Source: Duganella sp. BuS-21
GTDB lineage: Bacteria > Pseudomonadota > Gammaproteobacteria > Burkholderiales > Burkholderiaceae_D
Length of the DNA stretch: 64,000 bases
Reading direction: 5' to 3'
Assembly (NCBI GenBank): GCA_041874725.1
Contig: CP097466.1
Coordinates: forward strand, 3,782,001 to 3,846,000
Of this stretch, positions 18,861-27,122 are shown piece after piece. The notes beneath the pieces were generated by a model, which saw only the letters and a list, made by a program, of their open reading frames with translations, did not search any database and was not told where the DNA came from. Both the position numbers and the translations under genes were made by a program. Within the stretch, counting starts at the first letter, position 1; the number at the start of each line of letters is the position of its first letter.

Positions 18861-21584
18861 TTACCAGTCTTTGTGCACGCCGACCGATACCACGCGGCCC
18901 AGCGCCGAAGCCACACTGGCGTCATAGCCGATGATGCCGTTGGTGCCGCTGGTGTAGAACACCGGCGGATTGCGGTTGAAGATGTTGCTGATGTTGGCCG
19001 TCAGCTTCAGGCCTTTCAGCCAGCCGTCGTTGTTCGGCAAAGTCCAGGCCCAGTTGGTGTCCACGGTGTTAAACGAGGAGACTTTCTGCACGCCGCTGGA
19101 GATCGCATTGCGATAGCCGCCGGTGTGGTTGACGAACAGGCTAGCGGCCACATTGCCACTCGACCAGCCCAGTTGCGCACGTGCTTTCATCTTGATGGCA
19201 TAGCTGGTGCCCAGCAGGTCGATGGTATCGGCCACGCCTGGCACGATCTGATCAAACTTCAGCATGCGGGTGCCGGCCAGGTTCAGGTTCCACTTGCCCA
19301 GGTCCGTGCGGAAGGCATAGCCGATATCGAAGTCGATGCCGTGGATGCGTTCATCGGCAAAGTTCTGGCGGCGCAGGTCATACACAGCGGTCGGCAGCGC
19401 GCTGACGTCTGGATACACCTGGCCGTCGTGGCGGAAGCCGTTAAGTAATGGCTGGATAATCGCCAGCCATTGCGCATCGGTGGCGCCGGCGGGACGCGTG
19501 GTGCGGTATTTGTCGTAGGCGCCCAGCGGATTGACCACCGGACCGAAGGTCGGGAAGGTGATCACGTCCTTGTAGTCGATCAGGAAGTAGGACATGCTGA
19601 GCTTGACGCCGTTCAGCATGGACGGCGCCAGGTCGAAGCCGGCGTTGAAGGTCTTGGCCTTCTCCGGTTTAAGACTGCTGTTACCGCCGGCCAGCACCAC
19701 CGTGTAGTCGGACGCGCCGGCGCTGTTGCAGCCGATGTAAGCGAATGGCACGCACGGGAAACGGATCGCACGGGTATCGATGGCGGTGCCGGCATCGGCC
19801 AGGCTCGGAGCGTGGAAGGAACGGCCCGCGCTCATGCGAATCTGCGCGCCGTCAACCACGGTCCAGGTCACGCCGGCCTTCGGATTGGTGGTGGCGCCGA
19901 CATCGCTGTAGTTGTCATAGCGCGCGGCCAGCGACAGGTCCAGTTTCTGCACGCCCGCCATGCGATTGGCGCTGCCCACCACAGGGAAGAACAGCTCACC
20001 GAATACCGAGCGGCTGGTGCGGGTGCCGCCGGCGTTGTAAGGCGTGCCGGCGTCGCGCTGACCGGTGACCACCAGGCCGTCGAAGCCTTCCTGGCGCACG
20101 TCGACGCCGACCGCCAGCTTCACCTCACCACCAGGGATGGCGAACAGGCCGCCATCCAGCTTGGCCTGCGCCTCTTTCAAGGTCTGGCGGGCGTAGTAAC
20201 GGGTTTCGTAATTGCCGATGCGGGCCAGCAGAGCCTTGTCGGTGGCGGAGCCGACGCCGTATGGGTTGAAGGTGCCGTTGGCCGCGCTGGTGTTGGCCAG
20301 CGCCTGGTCGATGCCGTGATTGCGGACGTCGTCGCGCTCCAGGCCGTAGTTCAGTTCCACCTTGGCGTTCCAGCCGCCGGACAGTTCGATGTTGGCGCCC
20401 GCCACCACCGACAGCGTCTTGGTCTTGATGTTGTTGGTGAAGGTCGGGCCGAAGTCGCCCGATGGGTTATAGGTGACCGACTGCGTCGCGGTCGAGCCGT
20501 TGATGGGCAGGTAGAACGGGCTGGAGGACGGCACGTTCACCGTGGTGCCGCCGCTGGTGACGCCGTCGCCGGCCACGCCGCTCTTCACTTCGCGGTGCGA
20601 AGCCAGCACGCTGCCGTACAGCTCAACGCTCTCGCCGGCGCGCTGGCGCACGGAGCTGAACAGCGAATCCCGGGTCTGCGCCGGATACAGGTCGGTGGCG
20701 CGATTGGCCTCGCAGGTGTTGGTGCCCGGCGTGATGGCGCCGGCGGCGCTCAACTTGTAGGCAGCGCCGTTCATCGAGATGTTCGCAGGGACGCAGCTAG
20801 TCGAACGGGTGTCCGCGCCGCCATAAGGACGCTGGTCGTTGACGATGTAATCGCGCCGCGTGCCGTTCAACGCGGTGTTGTGCGTATGCTCGTAGGACAG
20901 CAGCCAGCCGCCCTCCTCCCAGGTTTTGCCGAGCAGCTGGCTGAAATTGGTGGTGCGGTAGCCGCTGCTGGCGCCCGTATTGAAGCCCGTTTCGGCGCCG
21001 TTGAAATTGCGGCGGGTGACGAAGTTGACCACGCCCGCGATCGCGTCCGAACCGTAGATGGACGAGCCCCCGTCGGCCATCACTTCCACGCGCTGCAGGG
21101 CCGACAGCGGAATGCCGCCGGCGTCCGGTGCGGTCTGGTTGATGCCGGCGCCGGGCAGGCGGTGGCCGTCCAGCAGCAGCAGGGTCAAACCGCCACCACC
21201 GTTGCCGACGCCGATGCCATGCACCGCCGGCTGGTCGACGAAGTTGGCCTGGTTGCTGCCGGTGTTGTTGCCGGTGGTGTTGAAGTTGTTTAGCTGCGGC
21301 AGCGCGCGCAGCATCTCGGTGCCGGTAGTGGCGCCGGTGGCGGCGATTTCGGCGATGCTCATCTTGGTCAGGCCAGCGCCCACCGGTGCGATGCCGCGAA
21401 TGCTGGTGCCGGTCACGGTGACCACGTTATCGGTCGGAACCTGTTTGGCTGCCGCTTCGTTGGCGCTTTCCTTAGCAGCTTCCTGTCGCGCTTCGCTCTG
21501 GGCGTTGGCAAAGGCGGAAGTGCCGGCCAGGATGGCGCTGATGGCCGCTACCAGGGCTTTTTGCTTGTATGGCGTTTTATTCAA
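18861..21584 (-). CDS. TonB-dependent receptor of the rhamnose locus
   Basis: 907-residue outer-membrane receptor. Signal peptide (KQKALVAAISAILAGTSAFA), plug domain (MLRALPQLNNFNTTG, GGLTLLLLDGHRLPG, RVEVMADGGSSIYGSDAIAG) and a long beta-barrel ending in RVVSVGVHKDW with the terminal aromatic residue. Position at the head of the rhamnose genes points to uptake of a rhamnosyl-oligosaccharide or rhamnoside across the outer membrane; the ligand is not visible in the sequence. Its promoter region holds two palindromes (21640-21673). Confidence 0.88.
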   Translation of the reverse strand: MNKTPYKQKALVAAISAILAGTSAFANAQSEARQEAAKESANEAAAKQVPTDNVVTVTGTSIRGIAPVGAGLTKMSIAEIAATGATTGTEMLRALPQLNNFNTTGNNTGSNQANFVDQPAVHGIGVGNGGGGLTLLLLDGHRLPGAGINQTAPDAGGIPLSALQRVEVMADGGSSIYGSDAIAGVVNFVTRRNFNGAETGFNTGASSGYRTTNFSQLLGKTWEEGGWLLSYEHTHNTALNGTRRDYIVNDQRPYGGADTRSTSCVPANISMNGAAYKLSAAGAITPGTNTCEANRATDLYPAQTRDSLFSSVRQRAGESVELYGSVLASHREVKSGVAGDGVTSGGTTVNVPSSSPFYLPINGSTATQSVTYNPSGDFGPTFTNNIKTKTLSVVAGANIELSGGWNAKVELNYGLERDDVRNHGIDQALANTSAANGTFNPYGVGSATDKALLARIGNYETRYYARQTLKEAQAKLDGGLFAIPGGEVKLAVGVDVRQEGFDGLVVTGQRDAGTPYNAGGTRTSRSVFGELFFPVVGSANRMAGVQKLDLSLAARYDNYSDVGATTNPKAGVTWTVVDGAQIRMSAGRSFHAPSLADAGTAIDTRAIRFPCVPFAYIGCNSAGASDYTVVLAGGNSSLKPEKAKTFNAGFDLAPSMLNGVKLSMSYFLIDYKDVITFPTFGPVVNPLGAYDKYRTTRPAGATDAQWLAIIQPLLNGFRHDGQVYPDVSALPTAVYDLRRQNFADERIHGIDFDIGYAFRTDLGKWNLNLAGTRMLKFDQIVPGVADTIDLLGTSYAIKMKARAQLGWSSGNVAASLFVNHTGGYRNAISSGVQKVSSFNTVDTNWAWTLPNNDGWLKGLKLTANISNIFNRNPPVFYTSGTNGIIGYDASVASALGRVVSVGVHKDW

Positions 21585-21639
21585 CTCAGTCTCCTAGATC
21601 GTCTATTTGTCTATTTATTAGTTGTTTGCTCGGATCGTT

Positions 21640-21655
21640 TTCAGTTTAAACTGAA
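21640..21655. promoter_or_regulatory. 16-bp perfect palindrome upstream of the TonB receptor gene
   Basis: TTCAGTTTAAACTGAA is self-complementary over all 16 positions. It lies 56 nt upstream of the receptor start and about 130 nt upstream of the divergent response-regulator gene. It directly abuts the ATTAAC-GTTAAT site, so two different regulators may meet here. Function is inferred from position only. Confidence 0.5.
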
Positions 21656-21673
21656 CATTAACAATCGTTAATA
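21656..21673. promoter_or_regulatory. Candidate DeoR operator upstream of the TonB receptor gene
   Basis: ATTAAC-AATC-GTTAAT at 21657-21672 is an inverted repeat with 6-bp arms, preceded by C to give CATTAACA as at 12473-12480. The shared motif suggests that the receptor/rhamnose-enzyme unit and the DeoR/rhamnosidase unit are under the same repressor. Confidence 0.5.
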
Positions 21674-21787
21674 AAATATAGCACCGCATTAATCTCGTGT
21701 AAATCTTGAAGTGTGAAGTTGTGCATACAATCAGTTTCATGATCGATGTTTGTGGTATCCAGGTTCATATATTGTTAAACTTTGCCC

Positions 21788-22471
21788 ATGCAAATACTCC
21801 TCGCAGAAGACGACACCATGCTGGCCGACGCCTTGAGCGCGCAATTGCGCGGCCTTGGCTACGCGGTGGAACTGGCGCCCAACGGCCCTGTCGCCCAGTA
21901 CCTGTTACAGCGCCATCACTTCGACCTGGCCATCCTCGACTTGGGCCTGCCGATGGTCGACGGACTCTCCGTCTTGCGCGAACTGCGCGCCGGCAACCAG
22001 CAAATGCCGGTGGTGGTGCTCACCGCGCAGGACGCGCTGGAGAGCCGCGTCGCCGGCCTTAACGCCGGCGCCGACGACTACATCACCAAGCCATTCGACT
22101 TCCCGGAACTGGAAGCGCGCCTGCGCGCTTTGCTGCGCCGTGCGAAAGCCGCTACCGCCAGCGCGGAACTGAGCTGCGCGCACCTGATCTTCGACGCCAA
22201 GAACCGCCGCGCCGCTGTCCACGGCCAGGCGCTGGAACTGAGCCCGCGCGAATACACGCTGCTGGAACTGCTGCTGATCCATCGCGACAGCGTCGTCACC
22301 AAGGACCAGATCACCCAGGTGTGGGCCAACGATGGCGGCGGTGTCGGCGCCGGCAACGCCATCGAGGTCTACATCCACCGCCTGCGCCGCCGCCTTGAAG
22401 GATCTGGCCTGGACATCCGCACCGTGCGCGGCCTGGGCTACCTGCTCGAAGAATCCAACTCCGCCGGCTAG
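21788..22471 (+). CDS. OmpR-family response regulator (TctD/QseB-like)
   Basis: 227 residues. The receiver domain has acidic residues in LAEDD, phospho-acceptor Asp in LAILDLGLPMVDG and Lys in DDYITKPFDF; the C-terminal winged helix reads SPREYTLLELLL, NAIEVYIHRLRRRL and TVRGLGYLLEE. ATG 21788 gives the standard MQILLAEDD start; a TTG at 21782 is possible. It is divergent from the rhamnose TonB receptor and 6 nt before its sensor kinase gene. A likely target is the divergent receptor promoter. Confidence 0.9.
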   Translation: MQILLAEDDTMLADALSAQLRGLGYAVELAPNGPVAQYLLQRHHFDLAILDLGLPMVDGLSVLRELRAGNQQMPVVVLTAQDALESRVAGLNAGADDYITKPFDFPELEARLRALLRRAKAATASAELSCAHLIFDAKNRRAAVHGQALELSPREYTLLELLLIHRDSVVTKDQITQVWANDGGGVGAGNAIEVYIHRLRRRLEGSGLDIRTVRGLGYLLEESNSAG

Positions 22472-22477
22472 GCAGGC

Positions 22478-23917
22478 ATGGTCTCCCTCTCGCGCAAGCT
22501 GATGCTGTGGCTCATCCTGCCGCAACTGGTGTTGTGGCTGGCCGGCGGCCTGGCGACCTACCGCCTGGTGGAGAAGTACGCCAACCGCGCCATCGACGCC
22601 AGCCTGGTGCAGGCTTCGCGCGCGCTGCTGCGACAATTGAAGCCCATAGACCAGGGATTGCTGATCGATTTCCCGCGCGCCGCGCAGGACGTGCTGGAGG
22701 CCGATCCCAACGACCGCCTGATGTATACGGTGGGCACGCCGCCCGGCAGTTTCATCCTCGGGAATAACAATCTGCCGGCGCCGCCGCCGGTGGCCAAGCG
22801 CCTGCTAGACACGCCCTATTTCTACGACAGCATGGTGGCCCCGGCCGAAGGCGCCAGCGGCCCGGCCAAGCCGATGCGCATCGTCGCGCTGTATGTGGGA
22901 TTCGGCGACATCAGCGCACCAAGGCAAACCATGCTGGTACAAGTGGCGCGCAGCAGCGCCAATCGCGAGGAACTGGCGCGCGCCATCCTGGCCGACACGT
23001 TGCTGCCCTTGTCGGTGCTGGTGTTGTTGACGACCATGATCGTCGGCTACGGCATCCGTGCCGGCCTGGCACCGCTGGCACGCTTGCGGCATGAAGTGGA
23101 AAGCCGCGCGCCGAACGACCTCACGCCCTTGAAGCTGGACCTGGCGCCGGTGGAACTACGCTCGCTGGCCGCCGCCTTGAACGATCTGCTGGCGGCCGTG
23201 CAGCGGCAGATCGGCGCGCAGAAGCGCTTCATCGGCGACGCCGCCCATCAACTGCGCACGCCGCTGGCAGGTTTGCAAAGCCAGACCAAGCTGGCGCTGG
23301 CGGCGGCCACGGATGATGAACAACGCAAGCGCTTGGATCTGGTGCACCAGAGCGCAACGCGCAGCGCGCACCTGGTATCGCAGCTTCTGGCGCTGGCCCA
23401 CGCCGAACCGGAAGCTGCCGCCACGCTGGCGCGGGAACGTGTGGACCTGCGCCTGGTGGCGCGCGATATGGTGGCGCAGATGGTGCCGCGTGCCCTGCGG
23501 GCCGGCCAGGATCTCGGCCTGGATGAAGGTGACGCGGCAGTTACTGTGCACGCCAACGCCATGCTGCTGCGCGAAGCACTCAGCAACCTGGTGGACAACG
23601 CGATCCAGTATGCAGGCTTGCGGGCGGAGCTGACCGTGCGCGTGCGCGAACAAGATGGCGCCGGCCTGCTGATCGTCGAGGACGACGGCCCCGGCATCCC
23701 GCCAGAGGAACATGGCCGCGTGTTCGAGCGCTTCGTGCGCGCCACCTACGGCGGCAACGGCTGCGGCCTTGGACTGGCGATCGTCAAGGAAATCGTCGAA
23801 CGCCATCAGGGCACCGTGACGCTGGAGAACGTGCAGCCGCACGGCCTGCGCGTTGTGGTGCGGCTCGCGCTTTCGCCTGCCCCGGCGGCCGAGCCGATTG
23901 TTGGAGCACCGCCGTGA
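22478..23917 (+). CDS. Membrane sensor histidine kinase (TctE-like)
   Basis: 479 residues. A first transmembrane helix (LMLWLILPQLVLWLAGGLA), a periplasmic region (about residues 35-165), a second helix (LLPLSVLVLLTTMIVGYGI), a short linker, the dimerisation box IGDAAHQLRTPLAGLQ with phospho-His, N-box NLVDNAIQYA and G-boxes EDDGPGIPPEE and GCGLGLAIVKEI. The periplasmic part is TctE type, a group that often works with a periplasmic binding protein. The coupled solute-binding gene downstream (GTGA overlap) fits that mode. Confidence 0.9.
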   Translation: MVSLSRKLMLWLILPQLVLWLAGGLATYRLVEKYANRAIDASLVQASRALLRQLKPIDQGLLIDFPRAAQDVLEADPNDRLMYTVGTPPGSFILGNNNLPAPPPVAKRLLDTPYFYDSMVAPAEGASGPAKPMRIVALYVGFGDISAPRQTMLVQVARSSANREELARAILADTLLPLSVLVLLTTMIVGYGIRAGLAPLARLRHEVESRAPNDLTPLKLDLAPVELRSLAAALNDLLAAVQRQIGAQKRFIGDAAHQLRTPLAGLQSQTKLALAAATDDEQRKRLDLVHQSATRSAHLVSQLLALAHAEPEAAATLARERVDLRLVARDMVAQMVPRALRAGQDLGLDEGDAAVTVHANAMLLREALSNLVDNAIQYAGLRAELTVRVREQDGAGLLIVEDDGPGIPPEEHGRVFERFVRATYGGNGCGLGLAIVKEIVERHQGTVTLENVQPHGLRVVVRLALSPAPAAEPIVGAPP

Positions 23918-25176
23918 AGCGCCGGCTCGTCGCAGCCGCTGTCAACATCAGCGCATGCGCCATGCTGGCAGCTCCGTGCCACGCCGGAGAAGTCGAAGTT
24001 CTCCACTTCTGGACCAGCGGCGGCGAGGCCGGCGCGCTGGCGCAACTGAAAACCTCGATCCGCAGCAAAGGCCACGCCTGGAAGGATTTCGCCGTGGCAG
24101 ATGGCGGCGGCGGGCTCGCCATGACCTTGCTCAGCTCACGCGTCATGTCGGGTAATCCGCCCACGGCCGCGCAGATCAAGGGCGCGTCGATCCAGGAATG
24201 GGCCAACGCAGGCAAGCTGGCCAACATCGACGCCCTGGCGCGCGCCGAGCAATGGGACGCGCTGCTGCCGAAGATCGTCATCGACACCATGAAGTTCAAC
24301 GGCCACTACGTCGCCGCACCGCTCAACGTGCACCGCGTGAACTGGCTGTGGGTGAATGCCGCCGCCCTGAAAAAGGTCAACGCCAAACTGCCCACCACAT
24401 GGGAGGAATTCTTCACCGTGGCCGCGGCCATGCGCAAGGTGGGCATTGCGCCACTAGCCTATTCCGGCCAGTCGTGGCTGGACCTCGGCACTTTCGAGAC
24501 GGTGGTGATCGGCATCGCCGGCGCGGATTTCTATCGCCGCGCCTTCATGCAGCGCGATCCTGCGGCGCTCGACAGCGCGCAGATGGAACAGGTGCTGCTG
24601 ACCTTCAAGCGCATCAAGCAATACACCGAACCACACAACAAAAACCGCGATTGGGTAGCCGCCACCGCTTCATTGATCAAGGGTGATGCGGGCATGCAGT
24701 TGATGGGCGACTGGGCCAAGAGCGAAATCACCGCCGCCGGCAAGGTGCCGGGCGTCGATATTCTGTGTACTGCGGCTCCTGGATCGTCGGGCGCGTTCAC
24801 CTTCGATATCGATTCGCTGGCGCTGTTCAAGGTGAGCGCCGCCAATCAGGCCGCGCAACAGGACCTGGCGAAAGCGGTGATGGGCAAGGACTTCCAGCAG
24901 GCCTTCAATCTGGCCAAGGGTTCGATCCCGGTACGGCAGGACGTCAAGATGGACCGCTTCGATGAATGCGCGCGCCAGTCCAGCAAGGATTTCGCCGCCA
25001 GCGCCAAACGCGGCACGCTGCTGCCCAGCTTCACGCATGGCATGGGACTGCCCTACGCCACCACGCTGGCGATCTGGGACGTGATCCGCCAGTACTGGAA
25101 CCAGGACAGCATGAGCGCCAAGGAAGCGATGCGGCGCCTGGCCAAAGTTGCAGCGCAGGCGCCTGCCCCGCGCTGA
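23914..25176 (+). CDS. Orphan periplasmic sugar-binding protein linked to the two-component system
   Basis: 420 residues with an N-terminal export signal (KRRLVAAAVNISACAMLAAPCHA) and the type I carbohydrate-binding fold: VEVLHFWTSGGEAGAL at the start, then VHRVNWLWVNAAALKKVN, MQLMGDWAKSEI and a C-terminal helical segment. It matches glucose/mannose-type solute-binding proteins. GTG 23914 overlaps the kinase TGA. No ABC permease or ATPase follows, so the protein may present sugar to the sensor kinase rather than serve transport. It could also work with a transporter encoded elsewhere. Confidence 0.85.
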   Translation: MKRRLVAAAVNISACAMLAAPCHAGEVEVLHFWTSGGEAGALAQLKTSIRSKGHAWKDFAVADGGGGLAMTLLSSRVMSGNPPTAAQIKGASIQEWANAGKLANIDALARAEQWDALLPKIVIDTMKFNGHYVAAPLNVHRVNWLWVNAAALKKVNAKLPTTWEEFFTVAAAMRKVGIAPLAYSGQSWLDLGTFETVVIGIAGADFYRRAFMQRDPAALDSAQMEQVLLTFKRIKQYTEPHNKNRDWVAATASLIKGDAGMQLMGDWAKSEITAAGKVPGVDILCTAAPGSSGAFTFDIDSLALFKVSAANQAAQQDLAKAVMGKDFQQAFNLAKGSIPVRQDVKMDRFDECARQSSKDFAASAKRGTLLPSFTHGMGLPYATTLAIWDVIRQYWNQDSMSAKEAMRRLAKVAAQAPAPR

Positions 25177-25192
25177 CGGAAGCGTTGACGAA

Positions 25193-25984
25193 TCAGGCGT
25201 CTTCGAAGATCGCCACCGCGCGGGTCCAGCCGGCCGAGGCGCGGCGGATTTTGTGCGGAAAGCAGCTGATGGTGAAACCGGTGGGCGGCAGCGATTCCAG
25301 GTTATGCATCTTCTCCAGGTGACAGTAACCGATATCGCGCCCCGCCTTGTGGCCTTCCCAGATCAGGCTGACGTCACCCGTCTCCGCGATTTTCTTGGCG
25401 GTGTAGCTGAACGGCGCATCCCAGCTCCAGGCATCGGTGCCGGTCAGGCGCACGCCGCGTTCCAGCAGGTACATGGTGGCCTCATAGCCCATGCCGCAAC
25501 CGGAGTTGACGTAGTCCGAGTGGCCGTAGCGCGAGCCGGCGCGCGTGTTCACCACCACGATTTCCAGCGGCGACAAGGTGTGGCCGATGCGTTTCAATTC
25601 CGCTTCCACCTCGGCCGCGCTGACCACGTGACCGTCCGGCAGATGGCGGAAGTCCAGCTTCACGCCAGGCTGGAAGCACCACTCCAGCGGCACTTCATCG
25701 ATGGTGATGGAGCGTTCCGCTTCACCCAGCGAGCGGTTCATCGTCGAATGAAAGTGGTATGGCGCGTCAAGGTGGGTGCCGCTGTGCGTGGTCAGGCGCA
25801 CCCATTCTGCAGCGGCGGCTTCGCCGTCGGGGAAATCGCTGGCCTTGGTCCCGGGCAGCATGTGCATGAATTCACCCAGCGTGTCCTTGTGGGTTTGGTA
25901 CTCGATCTTCGGCGCCAGTATCGGCGGATCGGACAGCACTTCGTTTTCCAGGTAAATCGACAGATCGACAAAACGGCGAGGCAT
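25193..25984 (-). CDS. Cyclase-family (kynurenine formamidase-like) metal hydrolase
   Basis: 263 residues of the PF04199 fold. The metal-binding motif THSGTHLDAPYHFH is present near residues 64-77, followed by SITIDEVPLEW and a conserved C-terminal TGFTISCFPHKI. The start at 25984 follows AAAGGAAGTACC, preferred over ATGs upstream. Members hydrolyse N-formylkynurenine, isatin or related ring-carbonyl compounds; the substrate here is unknown. It lies downstream of the NodD-like regulator on the same strand (101-nt gap), which suggests a role linked to the aromatic or flavonoid pathway. Confidence 0.75.
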   Translation of the reverse strand: MPRRFVDLSIYLENEVLSDPPILAPKIEYQTHKDTLGEFMHMLPGTKASDFPDGEAAAAEWVRLTTHSGTHLDAPYHFHSTMNRSLGEAERSITIDEVPLEWCFQPGVKLDFRHLPDGHVVSAAEVEAELKRIGHTLSPLEIVVVNTRAGSRYGHSDYVNSGCGMGYEATMYLLERGVRLTGTDAWSWDAPFSYTAKKIAETGDVSLIWEGHKAGRDIGYCHLEKMHNLESLPPTGFTISCFPHKIRRASAGWTRAVAIFEDA

Positions 25985-26085
25985 GGTACTTCCTTTCATT
26001 GATGCGTAGGGGCTGACGCATGCTAAGGAGCGCATCCCTCGCTGTACAATGATTTATATCGATTGCTGTTATCGACGGCATCGAT

Positions 26086-26994
26086 TCATGCATCCATCCT
26101 CAACACCGCCTGATGCAGCAGGCCGCGCAGCCATACCAGGCCAGGGTCCTGGGTGCGGTATTTATGCCATTGCATGACCTGCGCCATGTTATTCATCTTT
26201 ACCGGCAGCGGCATCACCTTCAAAGGCAGGCCGCGCTGGATCAGGTCCGCCAGGCGGCGATGGATGGTGGCCACGCGCTCCGTGCCGAGCACCAGATAGG
26301 CCGCCGTCAGGAAGCTGTAGGAGGTCACTTCCACGCGCCGCGAGATGCCCGCGCCATCCATGAATCGATTTTCGAACGAGCGGTCCATGCCCGGCGGCTG
26401 CATCACCACATGGCCTGCGGCCTTGTACTGATCGAGGGTCAGGCCCTCGCGCGCGAAGCGGCTCTGGTCCCACGCCACGCAGCAGAAATCCTCTTCAAAC
26501 AGCATCTCCGTCGGATGGTCGGCCGAGCAGTAATCCTGCGGAATCACCAGCAGGTCGGCGTCGCCCTGCTCCAAGGTGCGCTGCGGCTGTCGCGTTTGCG
26601 GCATCAGGTGGAAGCGTACCGTGCTGCCCTCCTCCTGCGCCAGCGACAGCAGATGCGGCATCAGCACCGCCATCGTGAAGTCCGACACGAAGACGCGAAA
26701 CTCGCGGTCCGACTGGGTGGGATCGAAGCTCGGCATCGCGGTGATGGTGGTATCGACCCGCACCAGCACATCGCGCACCGCCTCGCGCAACACTTCCGCG
26801 CGCGGCGTCAGCTCCATCTGGCGGCCCACCTGCACCAGCAGTTCATCGTCGAAATACTCGCGCAGGCGCGCCAGCGAACTGCTAAGCGCCGATTGGCTCA
26901 TATGCAGTTGCTCGGCCGCGCGACTCACGCTGCGCAGCGTGAACATGGCGTCCAGCGCCACCAGCAGATTCAAATCCAGCTTATTAAAACGCAT
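26086..26994 (-). CDS. NodD-like LysR regulator (FdeR-like, flavonoid-responsive candidate)
   Basis: 302 residues. The N-terminus MRFNKLDLNLLVALDAMF with SRAAEQLHMSQSALSSSLARL is strikingly like rhizobial NodD (MRFKGLDLNLLVALDAL...). The rest is a LysR effector domain. It is divergent from a catabolic operon at 27123, with nod-box-like repeats in the 128-nt gap. In Herbaspirillum seropedicae, a NodD-like LysR protein, FdeR, activates the naringenin-degradation operon fde; the layout here is the same in outline. The effector is predicted to be a flavonoid. Confidence 0.82.
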   Translation of the reverse strand: MRFNKLDLNLLVALDAMFTLRSVSRAAEQLHMSQSALSSSLARLREYFDDELLVQVGRQMELTPRAEVLREAVRDVLVRVDTTITAMPSFDPTQSDREFRVFVSDFTMAVLMPHLLSLAQEEGSTVRFHLMPQTRQPQRTLEQGDADLLVIPQDYCSADHPTEMLFEEDFCCVAWDQSRFAREGLTLDQYKAAGHVVMQPPGMDRSFENRFMDGAGISRRVEVTSYSFLTAAYLVLGTERVATIHRRLADLIQRGLPLKVMPLPVKMNNMAQVMQWHKYRTQDPGLVWLRGLLHQAVLRMDA

Positions 26995-27018
26995 TCTGTC
27001 TCCTGTTTTTTAGTATGT

Positions 27019-27064
27019 ATCTATAAAATCGATACTACGAATGCATGCAATCAATTTTACACAT
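27019..27064. promoter_or_regulatory. nod-box-like operator in the divergent promoter region
   Basis: ATC-N9-GAT, the classical NodD half-site, is present exactly at 27019-27033 (ATCTATAAAATCGAT). A second element, ATGCAATCAATTTTACACAT at 27045-27064, resembles the 3' half of the rhizobial nod box (CAATCGATTTTACCAAT). The two AATC cores are 22 nt apart, about two helical turns. Together with the NodD-like regulator, this makes a flavonoid-responsive operator likely. Confidence 0.6.
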
Positions 27065-27122
27065 ATAAGACGCTGGCGCAAACTGCAACCTCCAACTACA
27101 AAAAATATTGATGGAGACGTGA

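Noticed and set aside
23914-25176. Part of a complete ABC sugar transporter
   Set aside because: No permease or ATPase gene lies on either side; the next gene is convergent and unrelated.
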